A DNA stretch of 64,000 bases from Apiospora phragmitis. Its lineage: Eukaryota; Ascomycota; Sordariomycetes; Amphisphaeriales; Apiosporaceae. Made by a program: the position numbers and the translations under genes. Every line of letters starts with the position of its first letter. The stretch's first letter is position 1. A model generated the notes under the pieces. The model did not search any database, was not told where the DNA came from, and saw only the letters and a list, made by a program, of their open reading frames with translations. Positions 10,651 to 22,039 of this stretch are shown piece after piece. Location: contig JAQQWL010000009.1 of the NCBI GenBank assembly GCA_038363925.1, forward strand, positions 434,001 through 498,000, given 5' to 3'.

Positions 10651-12909
10651 TCACCAAAGACGTTTCAGCCTATCCGCCTTTCTCTTTTGCTTGGTCGGCT
10701 TGCTCTTCGAGAAGGGAAAAGTGAAGCGAAGAGACACTATCAGACAGACCAGGGGCGGCTGCAGGGGGTGCCGGCTCTGTTCTCGCTGTCGGCGGTGTGC
10801 CGGAGGCCCCGAACGTAACTGAACATGTTCTAGACGTCGAACTCGTCGATCCAGATTGTGGAGGGATTCATGAATACTGTCGGCCCCATCGGTTTCCTCG
10901 GCCCCTTCAGCACTCTCGGCCCCATGGGTATGGTCCTTTAAAGTACCTTCAAGAAGGCTGATGAACGTCTGCTCGTAGGAACAACCTTTGATAATGGGGC
11001 CCCACCCCAGTGCGTTGTTGATATCTATCCAGTTGCCATCATTGCCATTGTCTTTGAGTTTCTGCTCTGGGCTCCAGTATCTGAGTCGCTTGGCTTGCTC
11101 GAGCAACGTGCGAAACTGTTCCTTCTCGTGATCCCCCATTTCGGCCTCCTGGAGAAATTGTTCTGGTAGGGTGCCTCGTTTGACCCACCTGGTGCTCCCC
11201 GCCGCCTGACCTTGCCCTTCGGGCCTAAACTTCTTGAACAGCCCGCATCGCAGTCGACTATCGCCTCTTTCCACGGCTGGCACCCGGTATCTGTGTTCGT
11301 AAAGTAGCCGTACTGTGACGTGCGCAGTCAGCCCGATGGGTTGTGTCTTTTTGTCCTCTTCTTCTGCGACGTCCCCCTTCAGGAACCTCTCCCAGAGCGA
11401 GTCACGTTTACCGTCCCATAGGGTCAGGGATAGCCAATAAGGGACAGCATACCACCCTCTACGTGACTCGTTGACTCGACCTTGAGGTATAAATCATGGG
11501 TTAGCCTATCCGAAATCCTCCACAAATGATAATAGTTGTTAGGACCAGGAGGCAGGCTTGACTAACCGCTTGCAAAAGATTGGACATGGAGACCGGCTGA
11601 TGGGCGCTTCCAAGACCACCAATTCCGTTCTAATTGAAGTGGCGTTACGTACTGAAAGGTGGTTGTCTCGTGGCTAAATGCAGCATTGCATCCACAGTCT
11701 TTGATCTGCCCCATCATCCAGAAGAACGATGCCGCCGACAGTGCAGGATCTGGGTTCCCTCCCCAATATCCGAATGGCACCCAGCAAAGATGCACTGTTT
11801 GATGTTGGTTTTGGATCCTCGATTTTGCTCGCCGTCCCACAGCATTGGCTTGAACTTCTTCCTCTTCTCGTGTAGGGATACGGCTAGGAAGGCGTTGTCC
11901 ACGTTCTCGGGAACTTTATTCCCTACGAACGACAACGGATTCCCCCATAGTTCCCATGGCACTGACTGTGTCCCATTCGGCCAGGACCTTGATTCGAACG
12001 CCGCCTTCGATTTTCGTGAAGAAGCCAGTACTCAAAGCCTCCAGCGTGATCTGCAAACTTCTGTAGGATTCAGGCCATCGCTCTCTGAGCATCCCGCGAG
12101 CTGGTGTATATCCAGCATTTCTCTCCCACAGTCCGTACACCGTCTGCAGGAAGACCAACCCCTGCCGACGAAGCAAGCCTACGTCGTTGATGAACCGGGC
12201 CAAGCATCGGACGGTGAAGGCGCCTCTCGAAAATCCGGCGAGGACAATTTCATCGAGCTTGGACCTACCGTTGTAATTGTTGCAGATGAAGCAATAGGCG
12301 TCTAGGAGGTTCGCACTCAAGCCTGGTAATCGAGGTTTGTGAGTGCAGGCAAACGAGTTTAATAGCAATAAAGGAGTTCTCATGCTACAGGATCTGAGCA
12401 GACAGAAGAAAAAGGGGCAAAGAGCTTGAGAACAACGATAGATTGCTACTAACCCTTGCCGAAGGCCGCTGCGTATAAGCTGTCGGTACCTAATACAGAC
12501 CGAGACCCCACGCCGCTCGAATAGTAAACGATCTGGCGGACATACCCGAACCGCTTACTCTCGTTTGCCGACAACGAGTGCTCGATCACATCACTTTTCT
12601 TCGGTATCATGTACGGGTCATCGCCGGTTCGGTGGACGGCCCGGGCCAGCTTGGCCACGTTGGTCAATGGGTCGACGGTACCGGAGGCGTTATTTCGGGT
12701 GCCGTCGCAGCAGATAAACAGGCGTTTTTTCTCGCAATCAACGCCTACACTGTGCATGAAGCTGCCTGCATCCTCGTACTTACCGTCTTCGGCATCAGAT
12801 CCGTGAAATTGATGAGCGGTTTGAGCTTCTTCGCGTGTTCATGTAGCTCCCATTTGATCCGGACATGATTATCGTGCCGTGTCTCCTCCTGTGCGCGGCT
12901 GGAACTCAT
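10651..12909 (-). CDS. DUF2235 alpha/beta-hydrolase-like protein
   Basis: Conserved DUF2235 blocks: 'KKRLFICCDGTRNNASG' near the N-terminus, 'VYYSSGVGSRSVLG', 'ANLLDAYCFICNNYN', the nucleophile-elbow motif 'GFSRGAFTVR' (GxSxG serine hydrolase) and 'FAGCHSDIG'. Fungal members are intracellular predicted lipases or esterases of unknown substrate; the domain is shared with bacterial Tle1 phospholipases. Start at 12909 gives a 42-codon first exon; intron 1 is about 12783-12731 (GTAAGT donor) and intron 2 about 12451-12326 (gttagt...ccag). The frame breaks at about 11965 and at the C-run 11761-11764, where one missing base restores 'DIGGGNPDPALSAASFF'. A further short intron is possible near 11640-11500. 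The roughly 200-residue C-terminal tail is charged and unfamiliar; whether it is all coding is less certain. Confidence 0.7.
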
Positions 12910-13384
12910 CGTGGATGACGACTTCGTTGTGAGTTTATATATTTGAGGGTAACTTGAACTTCGAGAATCCTTTTAGTTCTTTCGTTTTTGCTCGGTTGAC
13001 ATGATATTGAATGGAAGCTAAAAGTACGAAATGAACCAAAGATATTGGGGTTCGGCCTGAATAAACCAATTTCCATATAAGGTGGTGTCAGAAATCTGCT
13101 CTGAGTGAAGGGCCCGATACAAGCCAATTCGACTTTGAATACTATGATGACTGCCGAATGGGAGGGCAATAATTAATCACGGACGCCACGGAGCCTTTCC
13201 AAGCCTGACCAGGACTCACGAATGGCGCCTGTCATGCAAATTTATGCAGCCGGAGCTGCGACCGCTGGTGATGTGGGAATACCTGATTGGCCACCCACGC
13301 CATCATCCCGTCGCCGCATGCATTGATTTTTTCAGCTGGACAAACATAGTCTGCTAAATTTCCGCGGGAGGGGGGTGGGTTGCG

Positions 13385-13412
13385 GGGGGGGGTTGGGGTT
13401 GGGGTTGGGGTT
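13385..13412 (+). repeat. TTGGGG tandem array, potential G-quadruplex
   Basis: A run of eight G followed by several TTGGGG units. Four or more G-tracts with 2-nt loops fit an intramolecular G-quadruplex. Confidence 0.7.
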
Positions 13413-13900
13413 GAATCTAGTCGTCGGCAAGAAAGGGCATTTGCGCGTCCCGTGTTCTTGGCGACGAGATAGCTGTCAGACGCTGATGATCAGGTAAGGT
13501 GATGAATTGTGTGTGTTCTGTCCTCTATGGTACGTCGGGCCAGGTCGGGGAAGTTTAGGTACAAATTTGCACCTGTGGAGCCACTTCGCTCCATCATCGG
13601 TAGAACCGACCCGTGCCGATACTTTCATGTAATCCCCCTCTGACAAAAGAAACGTGGCCCGAAAGCGGAGTATTCCGGGTTCCACTTGCGATATGCCCAA
13701 TACTCGGCCTCCGCGTGAAAGAGATAAACAGATCCGTGAGGAGATCAGGATTCGATGCCGATGACTCCAACTAATAGCTCTTTCGCTACGCACCTGTAGC
13801 GATTTGCCTCTCTTACCTGTCAATCCTGTTTCTGTTACCAGTGCTTGTCATATTGCAATCCAAGTGTAAACTAATTCGCGCCATCACCGAAGCTCTGTCC

Positions 13901-13926
13901 AACCCCCACCCCCCAACCCCAACCCC
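13901..13926 (-). repeat. CCCCAA array, inverted partner of the 13.39 kb G-tract
   Basis: Three or more C-tracts joined by AA; the reverse complement matches the GGGGTT array at 13385-13412. It ends 16 bp before the likely start codon of the DapA-like gene, so it would lie in its 5' UTR or core promoter. Confidence 0.65.
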
Positions 13927-13942
13927 GCCTCCGACTAGGACC

Positions 13943-14903
13943 ATGCCCTCCTCACCCACCATCCCCCCCTCCCCCAGCCCGGCATCTGGGTCCCCGCCGT
14001 GACGCTGTTCGACCCGGACACCGACGAGCTGCTGCCCGCGGACCAGTCCCGCTACTACAAATACCTCGCCTCGACGGGCCTGACCGGCCTCGTCGTCCTC
14101 GGCACCAACGCCGAGACCTTCCTGCTGACGCGCGAGGAGCGCCAGCAGCTCGTGCGCCTGGCCCGCGAAGCAGTGGGGCCCGACTTCCCGCTGCTGGTCG
14201 GCATCTCGGGCCACAGCACGCGCCAGGTGCTCGAGTTCGCCGACGACGCGGCTGCAGCGGGCGCCGACTACGGCCTGCTGCTGCCGCCGGCCTACTTCGG
14301 CAAGGCCACGACCCCTCAGGTGATCGAGGGCTTCTTCGACGAGGTCGCGGCAAGATCCCCCTTGCCAATCGTCATTTACAACTTCCCGGGCGTCTGCAAC
14401 GGCATCGACCTGGACTCGGACACCATCGCGCGCCTGGCGCTGCGGCACCCCGGGAAATCGTCGGCGTCAAGCTGACGTGCGGCTCCGTCGCCAAGGTGAC
14501 GCGGCTCGCGGCCGTGCTGCCGACCGAAAAATTCGCGACGTTCGGCGGGCAGAGCGATTTCCTCTTGGGCGGGCTCGCGGTCGGCAGCGCCGGCTGCATC
14601 TGCGCGTTCGGCAACGTGTTCCCGAGGGTCGTGGTGGAGATCTACCGGCTGTGGAAGCAAGGCAAGACGCAGGAGGCGCTCGCGCTGCAGCAGAAGCAGA
14701 GCCTCGCGGAGCAGCCGTGCAAGGGCGGGATCGCGAGCGTGAAATACGCGGCCGCGATCTACACGGCGCCGAAGGCGGGGATCGAGGACGGTGAGAGGAA
14801 GATGCGGCCGCGGCGGCCCTATGTCGAGGCGGGGGCGGCGGCGAAGGAGGCGTGTCGGTCGGGCATGGCGCAAGTGGCGGGGATCGAGGAGAGTCTGGCT
14901 TAG
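13943..14903 (+). CDS. DapA-family (dihydrodipicolinate synthase/HOGA-like) class I aldolase
   Basis: A (beta/alpha)8 DapA-family enzyme that works through a Schiff-base lysine. Seen in order: 'GIWVPAVTLFDPDTDEL', 'GLVVLGTNAETFLLTREER' (equivalent of the GTTGE phosphate/carboxylate loop), the catalytic Tyr motif 'PIVIYNFPG', the Schiff-base Lys in 'IVGVKLTCG', and 'FGGQSDFLLGGLAVGSAG'. Fungal members resemble 4-hydroxy-2-oxoglutarate aldolase or L-KDG/trans-o-hydroxybenzylidenepyruvate-type enzymes, so the substrate is open. The ATG at 13943 is in a different frame from the body, across a C-rich run (13963-13975). A second break is at 14452-14454, where one extra G would join 'RHP' to 'EIVGVKL'. 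Total about 315 residues, normal for the family. Confidence 0.8.
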
Positions 14904-15413
14904 GTGGCCATGAGGCTCCTCGCCAGGAAAAACCCTGTAAATGATATAAAGTGAGATAGCTATGAAGAAAGGAGCAAGTCAGATGTCCAAACCTAAGGAA
15001 ATCGTCTCCGCGTGTCCAAAGGGAACAACGGTTGTGTCTGCAGATGGGAGCAATCTAAACATATGGCCGGCTGTTGGGCAGCTCGGTGGTAGCGCATGGG
15101 GGATAATTCGTGGACAGGGGCAATGTACCACGTCCACCCGAGATACAGGGGCGTATTAAGGTCACACCACACCACCACCACCAGCAAGTATGCAAGTTAG
15201 GGAAGGTAGGGAGAATAACACACTAGATAGGCTAAATGTGAAAAGGAATAAAACAATATGTTGGAAAGTACATGCAGCAACAGCCTGGCCCCAATTTGTT
15301 ACCTCCCCGGCCAATTCACTAGGTCTACCCTCTCACAACGGAACATAAAAGAAAGAGTCATGTCGGTCGTCAAGTATCCTTGAATCACTCCCATCCATCC
15401 CATAGCCACGGTT
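14904..15413. other. Intergenic region
   Basis: I see no gene, only short simple repeats such as (cca)n near 15170. Confidence 0.5.
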
Positions 15414-16364
15414 TCACTTCCCACAGATGGCTTTGTCAACATGCCTTTTCAGGTGATCCTTCCTGGAAAAGCCCCTCTTACAGACCCTGCATTTGTGCTT
15501 GCTTTCCACCCCCTTCTTGATGGTGTGGTGGTTATCAATGTGACGGTCCATGTCGCGTGGCCAGGCCTTCTGCACATTGCATGGTGCCCGCTTGTTGTTT
15601 CGCCAGGGGCAAAGAACCGGCTTCAAGTGGTCTCGCAGATGTTTCCTTCATTACTAGCTTTAGCCCGGAGGGATCTGCAGTGGTGTGAGAAGTGGTACTT
15701 GTGCTGTCGCTTACCTCATGTCTCGTGGAATGTCCATTTGTCTTAAACATGGCTCCCCTTCTTCATTAAGCAAAGGACACTGAAGCTTCCCAGAAGGCAG
15801 TCGTAGCGAAACGTCCACGAGTGGGATGTCGAGTTCTTCGTACTTCCTGTCTGTTTTGCTGCGGTACATCCCAGAAGCTGTAGACTGCTCGCTGGACGAG
15901 GACGGAGAGGATACTTGGTCCGATGACATGGCAATTGGAGAGTCCGGTGAAAGAAACGATTGAGGCGAAGGAATGTCGAATGAAAAATTGGCGAGTTCGT
16001 CAGAAGATATCGAAATGTCAGAGCTGACCGAAGTGGTGGCATTGAATGGCAAATCTGGCGAGAAACGCAGATCTGATATATCGGCCACGTCAGATCCTCT
16101 CTACAAAGAAGAGTCTGTCTCGGAGTAGTTCTGAGCAGTTTCGAAATCGACATCTGCATATCCAGCGGAGATGCTGTCTCCGGGGTTGTCGAGCATGGTT
16201 GGGTCAATGTACATGTTCGAGTCAACACTGAGTGCTTCGTTGGAAATCCAATGACCACCAGCCCCGATGTCCTGGACAATGCCATGGGTTCCACCGTATT
16301 CGTCCTCGGAATCAGTGAATGGCTCAGGGCTCTCCCACCCATGGCTCCTCTTGGTGCTGTACAT
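15414..16364 (-). CDS. Zinc-finger protein, paralogue A, with in-frame TAG
   Basis: Acidic, Ser-rich N-terminus ('WESPEPFTDSEDEYGG') and three C-terminal degenerate C2H2-type fingers: 'CPLLNEEGEPC' with 'RKHLRDH', then 'CPWRNNKRAPC' with 'DRHIDNHH', then 'CRVCKRGFSRKDHLKRH' ending '-DKAICGK'. Intron 15714-15646 (GTAAGC donor) splits the codon before 'KHLRDH'. Probably a nuclear DNA-binding regulator. The frame is open on both sides of one TAG at 16101-16103. Either the stop is a nonsense mutation (CAG to TAG fits RIP-type CpA change), or translation starts downstream, or it is read through. Same strand and architecture as paralogue B at 17865-18683. Confidence 0.65.
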
Positions 16365-17864
16365 GGCGGGGCCGAGGCAGCGGTGGCACGGAAGATGTGT
16401 GGTGTCGCGATTCGTGATGCGGTGCTGTCTGTTCCTTGCGGGCGGGCTTGTTTAGCGGAGCAATCGCCTGGGCAGGGAGGGCTAAGCACAAGGGGCAACG
16501 TGGAGTCGAGATGGAGCAGAACCTTGCATCAGGAGAGATGCCAGATTCGTCCAAGACAGGGAGGCTTTAGCGAACTGTCACCGAGTTAGGGTGAAGCGCC
16601 GTGTGTCCGGTATGACTGCAGGAGGTGGGAACTTGAGCTTTGCAGGAGGGAGGTCAGCTGGGCCGGCTACTAGGGAGGAAAGAAGAAAATACGAAGCGTG
16701 CTGGTGGAGGGCCTCCTTAAAATACAAGTACTCGAGTACAATGGTACTTCCTGGAAACAACAAGTCCTGCAGCACACCATCAGGCCGCCAGTGCGCGCAC
16801 ACCTCGAGGGAAGGCTTGGATGGGGCGGTGGGCCTCCCGCCTTCAAGCCGGTGGGGACCCTCCGTTTGGAGAGTGCAGATCAGCATGGTGAACTGCTGCC
16901 GAGTCGAGGATCATAGAATGCAAGAGAACGAATCCAGATGGAATCCAAACGAAGATATTCCCGTAGCCGCGAACCAATTCTGGGCTGTGTAAAAGGGGCC
17001 TACCACTAACTGCGACCACGAGGCCTGTGATTGGCCGCCAAGAGCGGCGTTGGGGATGCGTTGCAGGCAGCTTGGCTGACAGGTCGGCCCAGAGCAACGC
17101 AAAATTTGGCTGGGTCGCGGCCATACATAGGTAATCTGCATGTTTGCAGCTGCCTCGAACCTCGACCTATTGATACCCCTAATTCACCCGAATCGTGTTT
17201 GAAGCCCTCATTGGTGTTACACCCAGCTGTCACGTGATCTTTTAGCCGTCAAGCTTGACTCTACCCCTGAATCAAACAGCATCGCGATTTTAGAATAGCC
17301 GCAGATGCTAAGATTGCAAACATATTGAGAGCACTTTATGACTTCATATCAGTGGTATAATTTGCAAGTGCAATGATTGATATTATATCACCCCGACAGC
17401 GACGAGCGTACACTCCCCAAGTGTAAAGCCGTGAACCGATGGTGGTATCTCGGTCATTGCGATGGCAGATTGCTACGGCCTCAACCACCTACACGCAGTT
17501 TACAGAGGGGGTGAATGCGCATATGTCAAAAGAGTGGCTGGTGGCTGTTTGCTTATTATCAGACACGCGGGCTTAAGTTGTGTCACTGGGATGTACTCTC
17601 GAGTCACAAATGTAGTATAAATGTTACTCAATTCATGAGGTCTACTTGATTAAAGATGAAATAACGCTAGGAAACAATGAAAAAACAAGTACTGAGAAAT
17701 GTGAAAAGGGGTGTGAACGTAACGCTCCGCATCGCAAAATCCTCGAAGTACAAGCAAACGAGTGACACCAAAGAAAAGGACTGGCAATCTCCCAATCATA
17801 AAAGTACCCTTGTGTTTTCTCTCAGACCAAGTCGAAATCTAATCCCGAAACAGTAGCAACCGGC
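16365..17864. other. Intergenic region between the zinc-finger paralogues
   Basis: 1.5 kb without a supported gene; open frames here lack codon bias. It should carry the promoter of paralogue A and the 3' region of paralogue B. Confidence 0.5.
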
Positions 17865-18683
17865 TCATCCATTTCGACCTGGGCAGATCTTCTGGTGTTT
17901 CTTGTAGTTGTCTCCCCTGGTGAATGTCCCTCTACAAACGCACTGCACTTCCTCTGCCACAAACCCGTGTAGTCTAGCCCAGTCCGGATGGTGGGCTACC
18001 ACATGGCGTGCCATGTCCTTCTGCTCTGCTGCCCGCCCCTTCGGACAGGGAAGGTTGGGGTCGCCGTAGTAAGGGCAGTAGACAGGCTTCTCATGCGTCC
18101 TGAGATGTTTCCTGCCGATGGTTAGCGACATAAGTCTGGTGGCGGTGAAAACTTACTGAAGTTCTGTCTTCCGTTTGAATGGCTTCTCGCACCCTTTCTT
18201 CTTGTGCGAACGGTTGCAGCGAAATAATTCGTCGCGGTCTGGCGGGTAGTTGTCCAGAGATGGCATAGGCGTTTCGTCGAAATGATGACGCCCTGCGTCG
18301 CCGGGGCTTTCATCGGGGGGTTGCTCGTAAGAAGCCATTGCTTGAGGAGCAAGGGCAGGCATCGCAGAATATGAGGTTGATGCTGATGAATCGTAGGCTG
18401 GCGCCCCCAATATATGTGCCCCAGGGGGGGCCCAACCTTGTGCATTTGGCGTACTCTATGGAGCGGCCACACCATTCTGTTCTCCGTAGTAGTTGCTGGC
18501 AGGTGGGTACACATAGCCCGAATCAGGCAACATGGTGTCGGCGGGATTGATGCCAACGTCCCCATACGATGGGTTAGGTTCAAGATCGGAGACGATCCCA
18601 TACCCTCCATATCCCTCGTCATCCACTCCATCGTCAGTTGCCCCATAGCCACCGTGGTAGGCCATGTCATTGAGAGTACCCAA
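17865..18683 (-). CDS. Zinc-finger protein, paralogue B, with in-frame TAG
   Basis: N-terminal Gly/Tyr/Asp-rich region ('GYGATDDGVDDEGYGGYG'), then three degenerate zinc fingers: 'CNRSHKKKGCEKPFKRK' with 'KHLRTH', then 'CPYYGDPNLPC' with 'MARHVVAHH', then 'CVCRGTFTRGDNYKKHQKIC'. Intron 18156-18112 (GTAAGT...CGGCAG) interrupts the codon before 'KHLRTH', exactly where paralogue A has its intron, showing common descent. One TAG at 18456-18458 interrupts the frame between '-NGVAAP' and 'STPNAQGWAPPG'; the frame is open on both sides. Likely a nuclear transcription factor; target unknown. Confidence 0.65.
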
Positions 18684-19618
18684 GAATCTATGTTGTCCTG
18701 CTAGCTGTAGAGTTTGGAATGAGAGATAATAGTGCTGCTGTCGAGAACGCTGCTAGCTAGAGAAATAGAGGTCAAATCCTGGCCTATTTGAACTCCCCCA
18801 TGTAGCCCACCAGACATGACAGAACATTTACTTCTACGCGACAACAGACATAAATTTCGAAGAGTTTCCATTGTTCTTACCCGTTCCGTCATTCTCAAAA
18901 TCACAATTTGCTATCTTACATCGATAGCATCCGTGAAGCCACATGCCGGACGCAAAGTAGCATCTACATAGCCGGCGACGCAGGAGTCCCACTACGCACG
19001 GGACTGGCCAGGTTTTTTATCTTGCAAACTGCGAGTCAATTTGGGCTGCTACGTCTCAAGATGCATGGGCGGTGCCGCATCGGAGTGTTTGCCCGCCCGA
19101 AATCCCCAGTCATGCTAGTCACGCCGGAGGCCGGCGAGTTTCTTGGCATCGGCTCATTCGTCGGGGTCTCCACACACACACACGGCATTGCGGAAGCAGG
19201 CTGACTGCGCCGATGGCGATGGAACTTCGAAGAATTCTGACCATGTTTTTCCACTTTCGATAAGACCACTGAACAGGCCAATACTGACCGGGTTTGACAT
19301 GGTTAGGCTGACCGTTGGGCTGGTCGTTGGGCCGCGGGTCGTTGCCTCGGGTCGCGGGCTGTGCCGACTCCAACTCGTAAGACAACCTACAAACTTGATT
19401 GGCGTTCAAAATGGCGAGAGTAACATGAGAAGAAATTGACTGAAAAGGTTCGCCATTATCAATTGACCATATAAGAGATATCGACGAGTCCTACATTTCG
19501 TCAAAAGGTCCCACGAACATTTCTATCGTCTTTATTCGTAGTTCGGCATAGCTTTAGCAGCCTGCCAACACAATCATTTGGTTCTGTCGATTCCTGCTCC
19601 AGGTGTGTCAACTACGGC
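18684..19618. other. Intergenic region upstream of the deaminase gene
   Basis: No gene identified. A short (ca)n repeat lies near 19172. Confidence 0.5.
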
Positions 19619-21478
19619 ATGGCTTCCTTCAATTACGCCTCCAAGACAGCGGTTGATCGGCGACCCCCACCTAATAAGCCCGCCAAGAAAAAGGGCCCCC
19701 CCAGGCTGGATCCGTACCAGCGGCTGATCAACAGATTCTATGAGCCACTCCGATTACTTCATGTGCTAGGCCAGACAAGGGGAAAACACACTGCTGTACC
19801 CATGTCAGCAGACCTCGCAGAGAAGTCTCGCCGCTGGCTCCTGGAAGGTCTGGCCTATCTCCTTGACTATGGAAAAGGAGGTTCAACAACCGCCGCATTG
19901 GGACTAGAAGGTTTGGATACCGGCTACACCTTCTGGATTGCATCCAATGGCGTACCTAAACCCGACAAGACGGTTCTTTTCCTTCAGTCTACTATCAGCA
20001 ACCTACGAAGACTCAACGACACGGCGTCAAACTTCACCGAAGCACAATTCATTGAGAACTGTGTTGAATTTGCCACACCTAGGATCAAGAAAGAGCAGGG
20101 ACTTCTCGAGAGGTTCATTGCTGAAATCATCAAGAGCTTTCCTCAGCCGAAGTCAAGCTCTGGTTAGTTACCAACTTAGGTCAAGCATATTCTACTCTCA
20201 CTGACCGATGCAGTAGATCAAGCCCTTAACCAATGGCTACAGAGGTTTCTTGCTAAAAGCCCAATCGACCTCTGCTATCTTGCCTATGACCAGAGAAAGT
20301 CGGCGAGTATGAAACTCATAGCCCACAGGAGTCGCCCCGCCGAGGACGAGTCACATCAGAGCACACTCATAAAACCATATATCGGATTGAGACACCTTCT
20401 CGGACGTGTTGCGAACCATGTGCGAGCACCCAAAGTAGTGGCCGCTAATGCTACGAGACACCAAAACTTCTTTGACGAAGGAGTATCTACCGTCAAGAGG
20501 GTCAGGCCCATGGACAGCGTTCCACGTCCAGAGGCCGACGGCCTCACCACACCATTCAGCATACTGAAACGGATGGTCCATGACGACAACCCCAAGTGGA
20601 GAGACTACCGGGAGGCCATCGAAATCATGGATCAGAAACTGGAGATCGGCAAGCACATTGTCGAGAGCTATGAGAAAGAGGATTTCCGCCCCTTGCGTCC
20701 ACTGTGAGGTCCAGGTACTTGAGCACTTCTACGAAACCAACAGACAGTTTGCCTTCAACGACCGCTTCATCGCTTGCAGCAAGCCGGCCTGTTACTGTTG
20801 CTCTCTCTACTTCAAAGCCCACCCCTCCGATCCCGAGGAGCCTCGCTCACACCAGAAGATCTGGCCGAGCTGGGGCCCCCCACTGGTCCCGAACGGCCCT
20901 GACGGTCACCGTGATGGGGTAAAATACAAGCACCAGCTGCACATACTCAACAAAATGATCGAGTCGATCCGGAAGGAGGCCTTGAACCAGATCGAGAAAA
21001 GGGTGACATACATGGGCCATCACCCAGATTCGACAACTGGCATTACGCCTTCGATTCTCTCAGACAGGCCACTCGAGGATCGAATGGGGAGTCTCAATAT
21101 TGGTAAGCGTGTCCATATGGTATAATTCTACTCGAGCGACCCGTGGCTTACGTTAGTTTAGGTTCTCCACGCACTGACGACGAAGGCGACGACTCGGACT
21201 CTTCTGACTCCATCCAAAGCATCAGTAGCGGCAGTGCGCGTTCGCCACACCTGACAGTTGCCACGGACCTGACCCCAAAAGGAGACAATGAGCATCGGTC
21301 ATGGGAATCTTGTGCCAACAGTGATCCAGTGGCCAAAGGTGATGATGCCGTCGGTCCTGCCCTTACTGACGCCGCTGACGGCACCACTGATGACATCGCT
21401 ACTGTCCATGTTGATACCACTGTTGAGTCGGACGATGAAGATGACGATCCCGAGGCAGACGGTGGAGCGGCACTGTAA
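19619..21478 (+). CDS. OTT_1508-like deaminase-superfamily protein (fungal)
   Basis: Three exons: 19619-20162, 20214-21102, 21162-21478 (introns gttagt...gcag and gtaagc...ttag). The long N-terminal helical region is typical of the fungal family. The catalytic core follows: 'HCEVQVLEHF' supplies the H-x-E zinc ligand and proton shuttle, and 'CSKPACYCCSLYFKAH' the zinc-binding cysteines. These are the signatures of OTT_1508-like deaminases in the cytidine deaminase-like fold, whose fungal substrates are not established. The frame breaks near 20693, just before the active site: upstream ends '-KEDFRP', downstream resumes 'SAPCVHCE'. Exon 3 encodes a Ser/Asp/Glu-rich acidic tail ('ESDDEDDDPEADGG') and no known domain. 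If the break is real the catalytic core is lost; I suspect an indel error. Confidence 0.7.
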
Positions 21479-22039
21479 CACTTTTGAAGGATTTCAGGAG
21501 CAATCATATCATAGCCTCAACAAAAGTCAGCAGGAAACCATCAATTAGCCCGATGGGTATGGACGAAGGGGGATACATAAAGGTATATGGGGTCAAGATA
21601 ATACTCTGTCGCATTGGTGACTTGCGCATTGATGGAGTTTCACTTTTTGCGCGCGAAAAGCTCTTTTGTTATTTGACGATGGAATTTGAAGAGGGCGGCA
21701 AATTCCGTTTCAATGCAACCTTTGCTCCCTAGCGTTCGAGTGCTTCAATTGCCGGCTATGCTATGCTATCCCACCGGCACACGACTCGTGTGGGACTTCG
21801 CTCAATCCACTTTTGCAGACTGATTTCTAATGCCGGTGCCGACTGTTCTGCTGTTATCCGGTATCCCTTTCCATCGGAATCCCTAATTCCATGGCGGCTG
21901 CAAGGCTCATAGAAAATTGATATAAGATTGCCTCTCCTTCGCCGATTCAGAAAAATATGCATTCCAACCTTCAACCATCCCAGACTACTCTGTGTCATAG
22001 TATAGCAGCTTCTTGTTCATCCGTTGCATTCAGCCCACC
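21479..22039. other. Intergenic region
   Basis: No gene supported; contains the promoter of the TRI14-like gene. Confidence 0.45.

Larger units (their letters stand above)
12910..13942. other. Intergenic region with facing G-tract and C-tract arrays
   Basis: No gene found. It holds a GGGGTT array at 13372-13412 and the complementary CCCCAA array at 13901-13926, i.e. an inverted pair about 490 bp apart, the second just upstream of the DapA-like gene. Confidence 0.6.
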
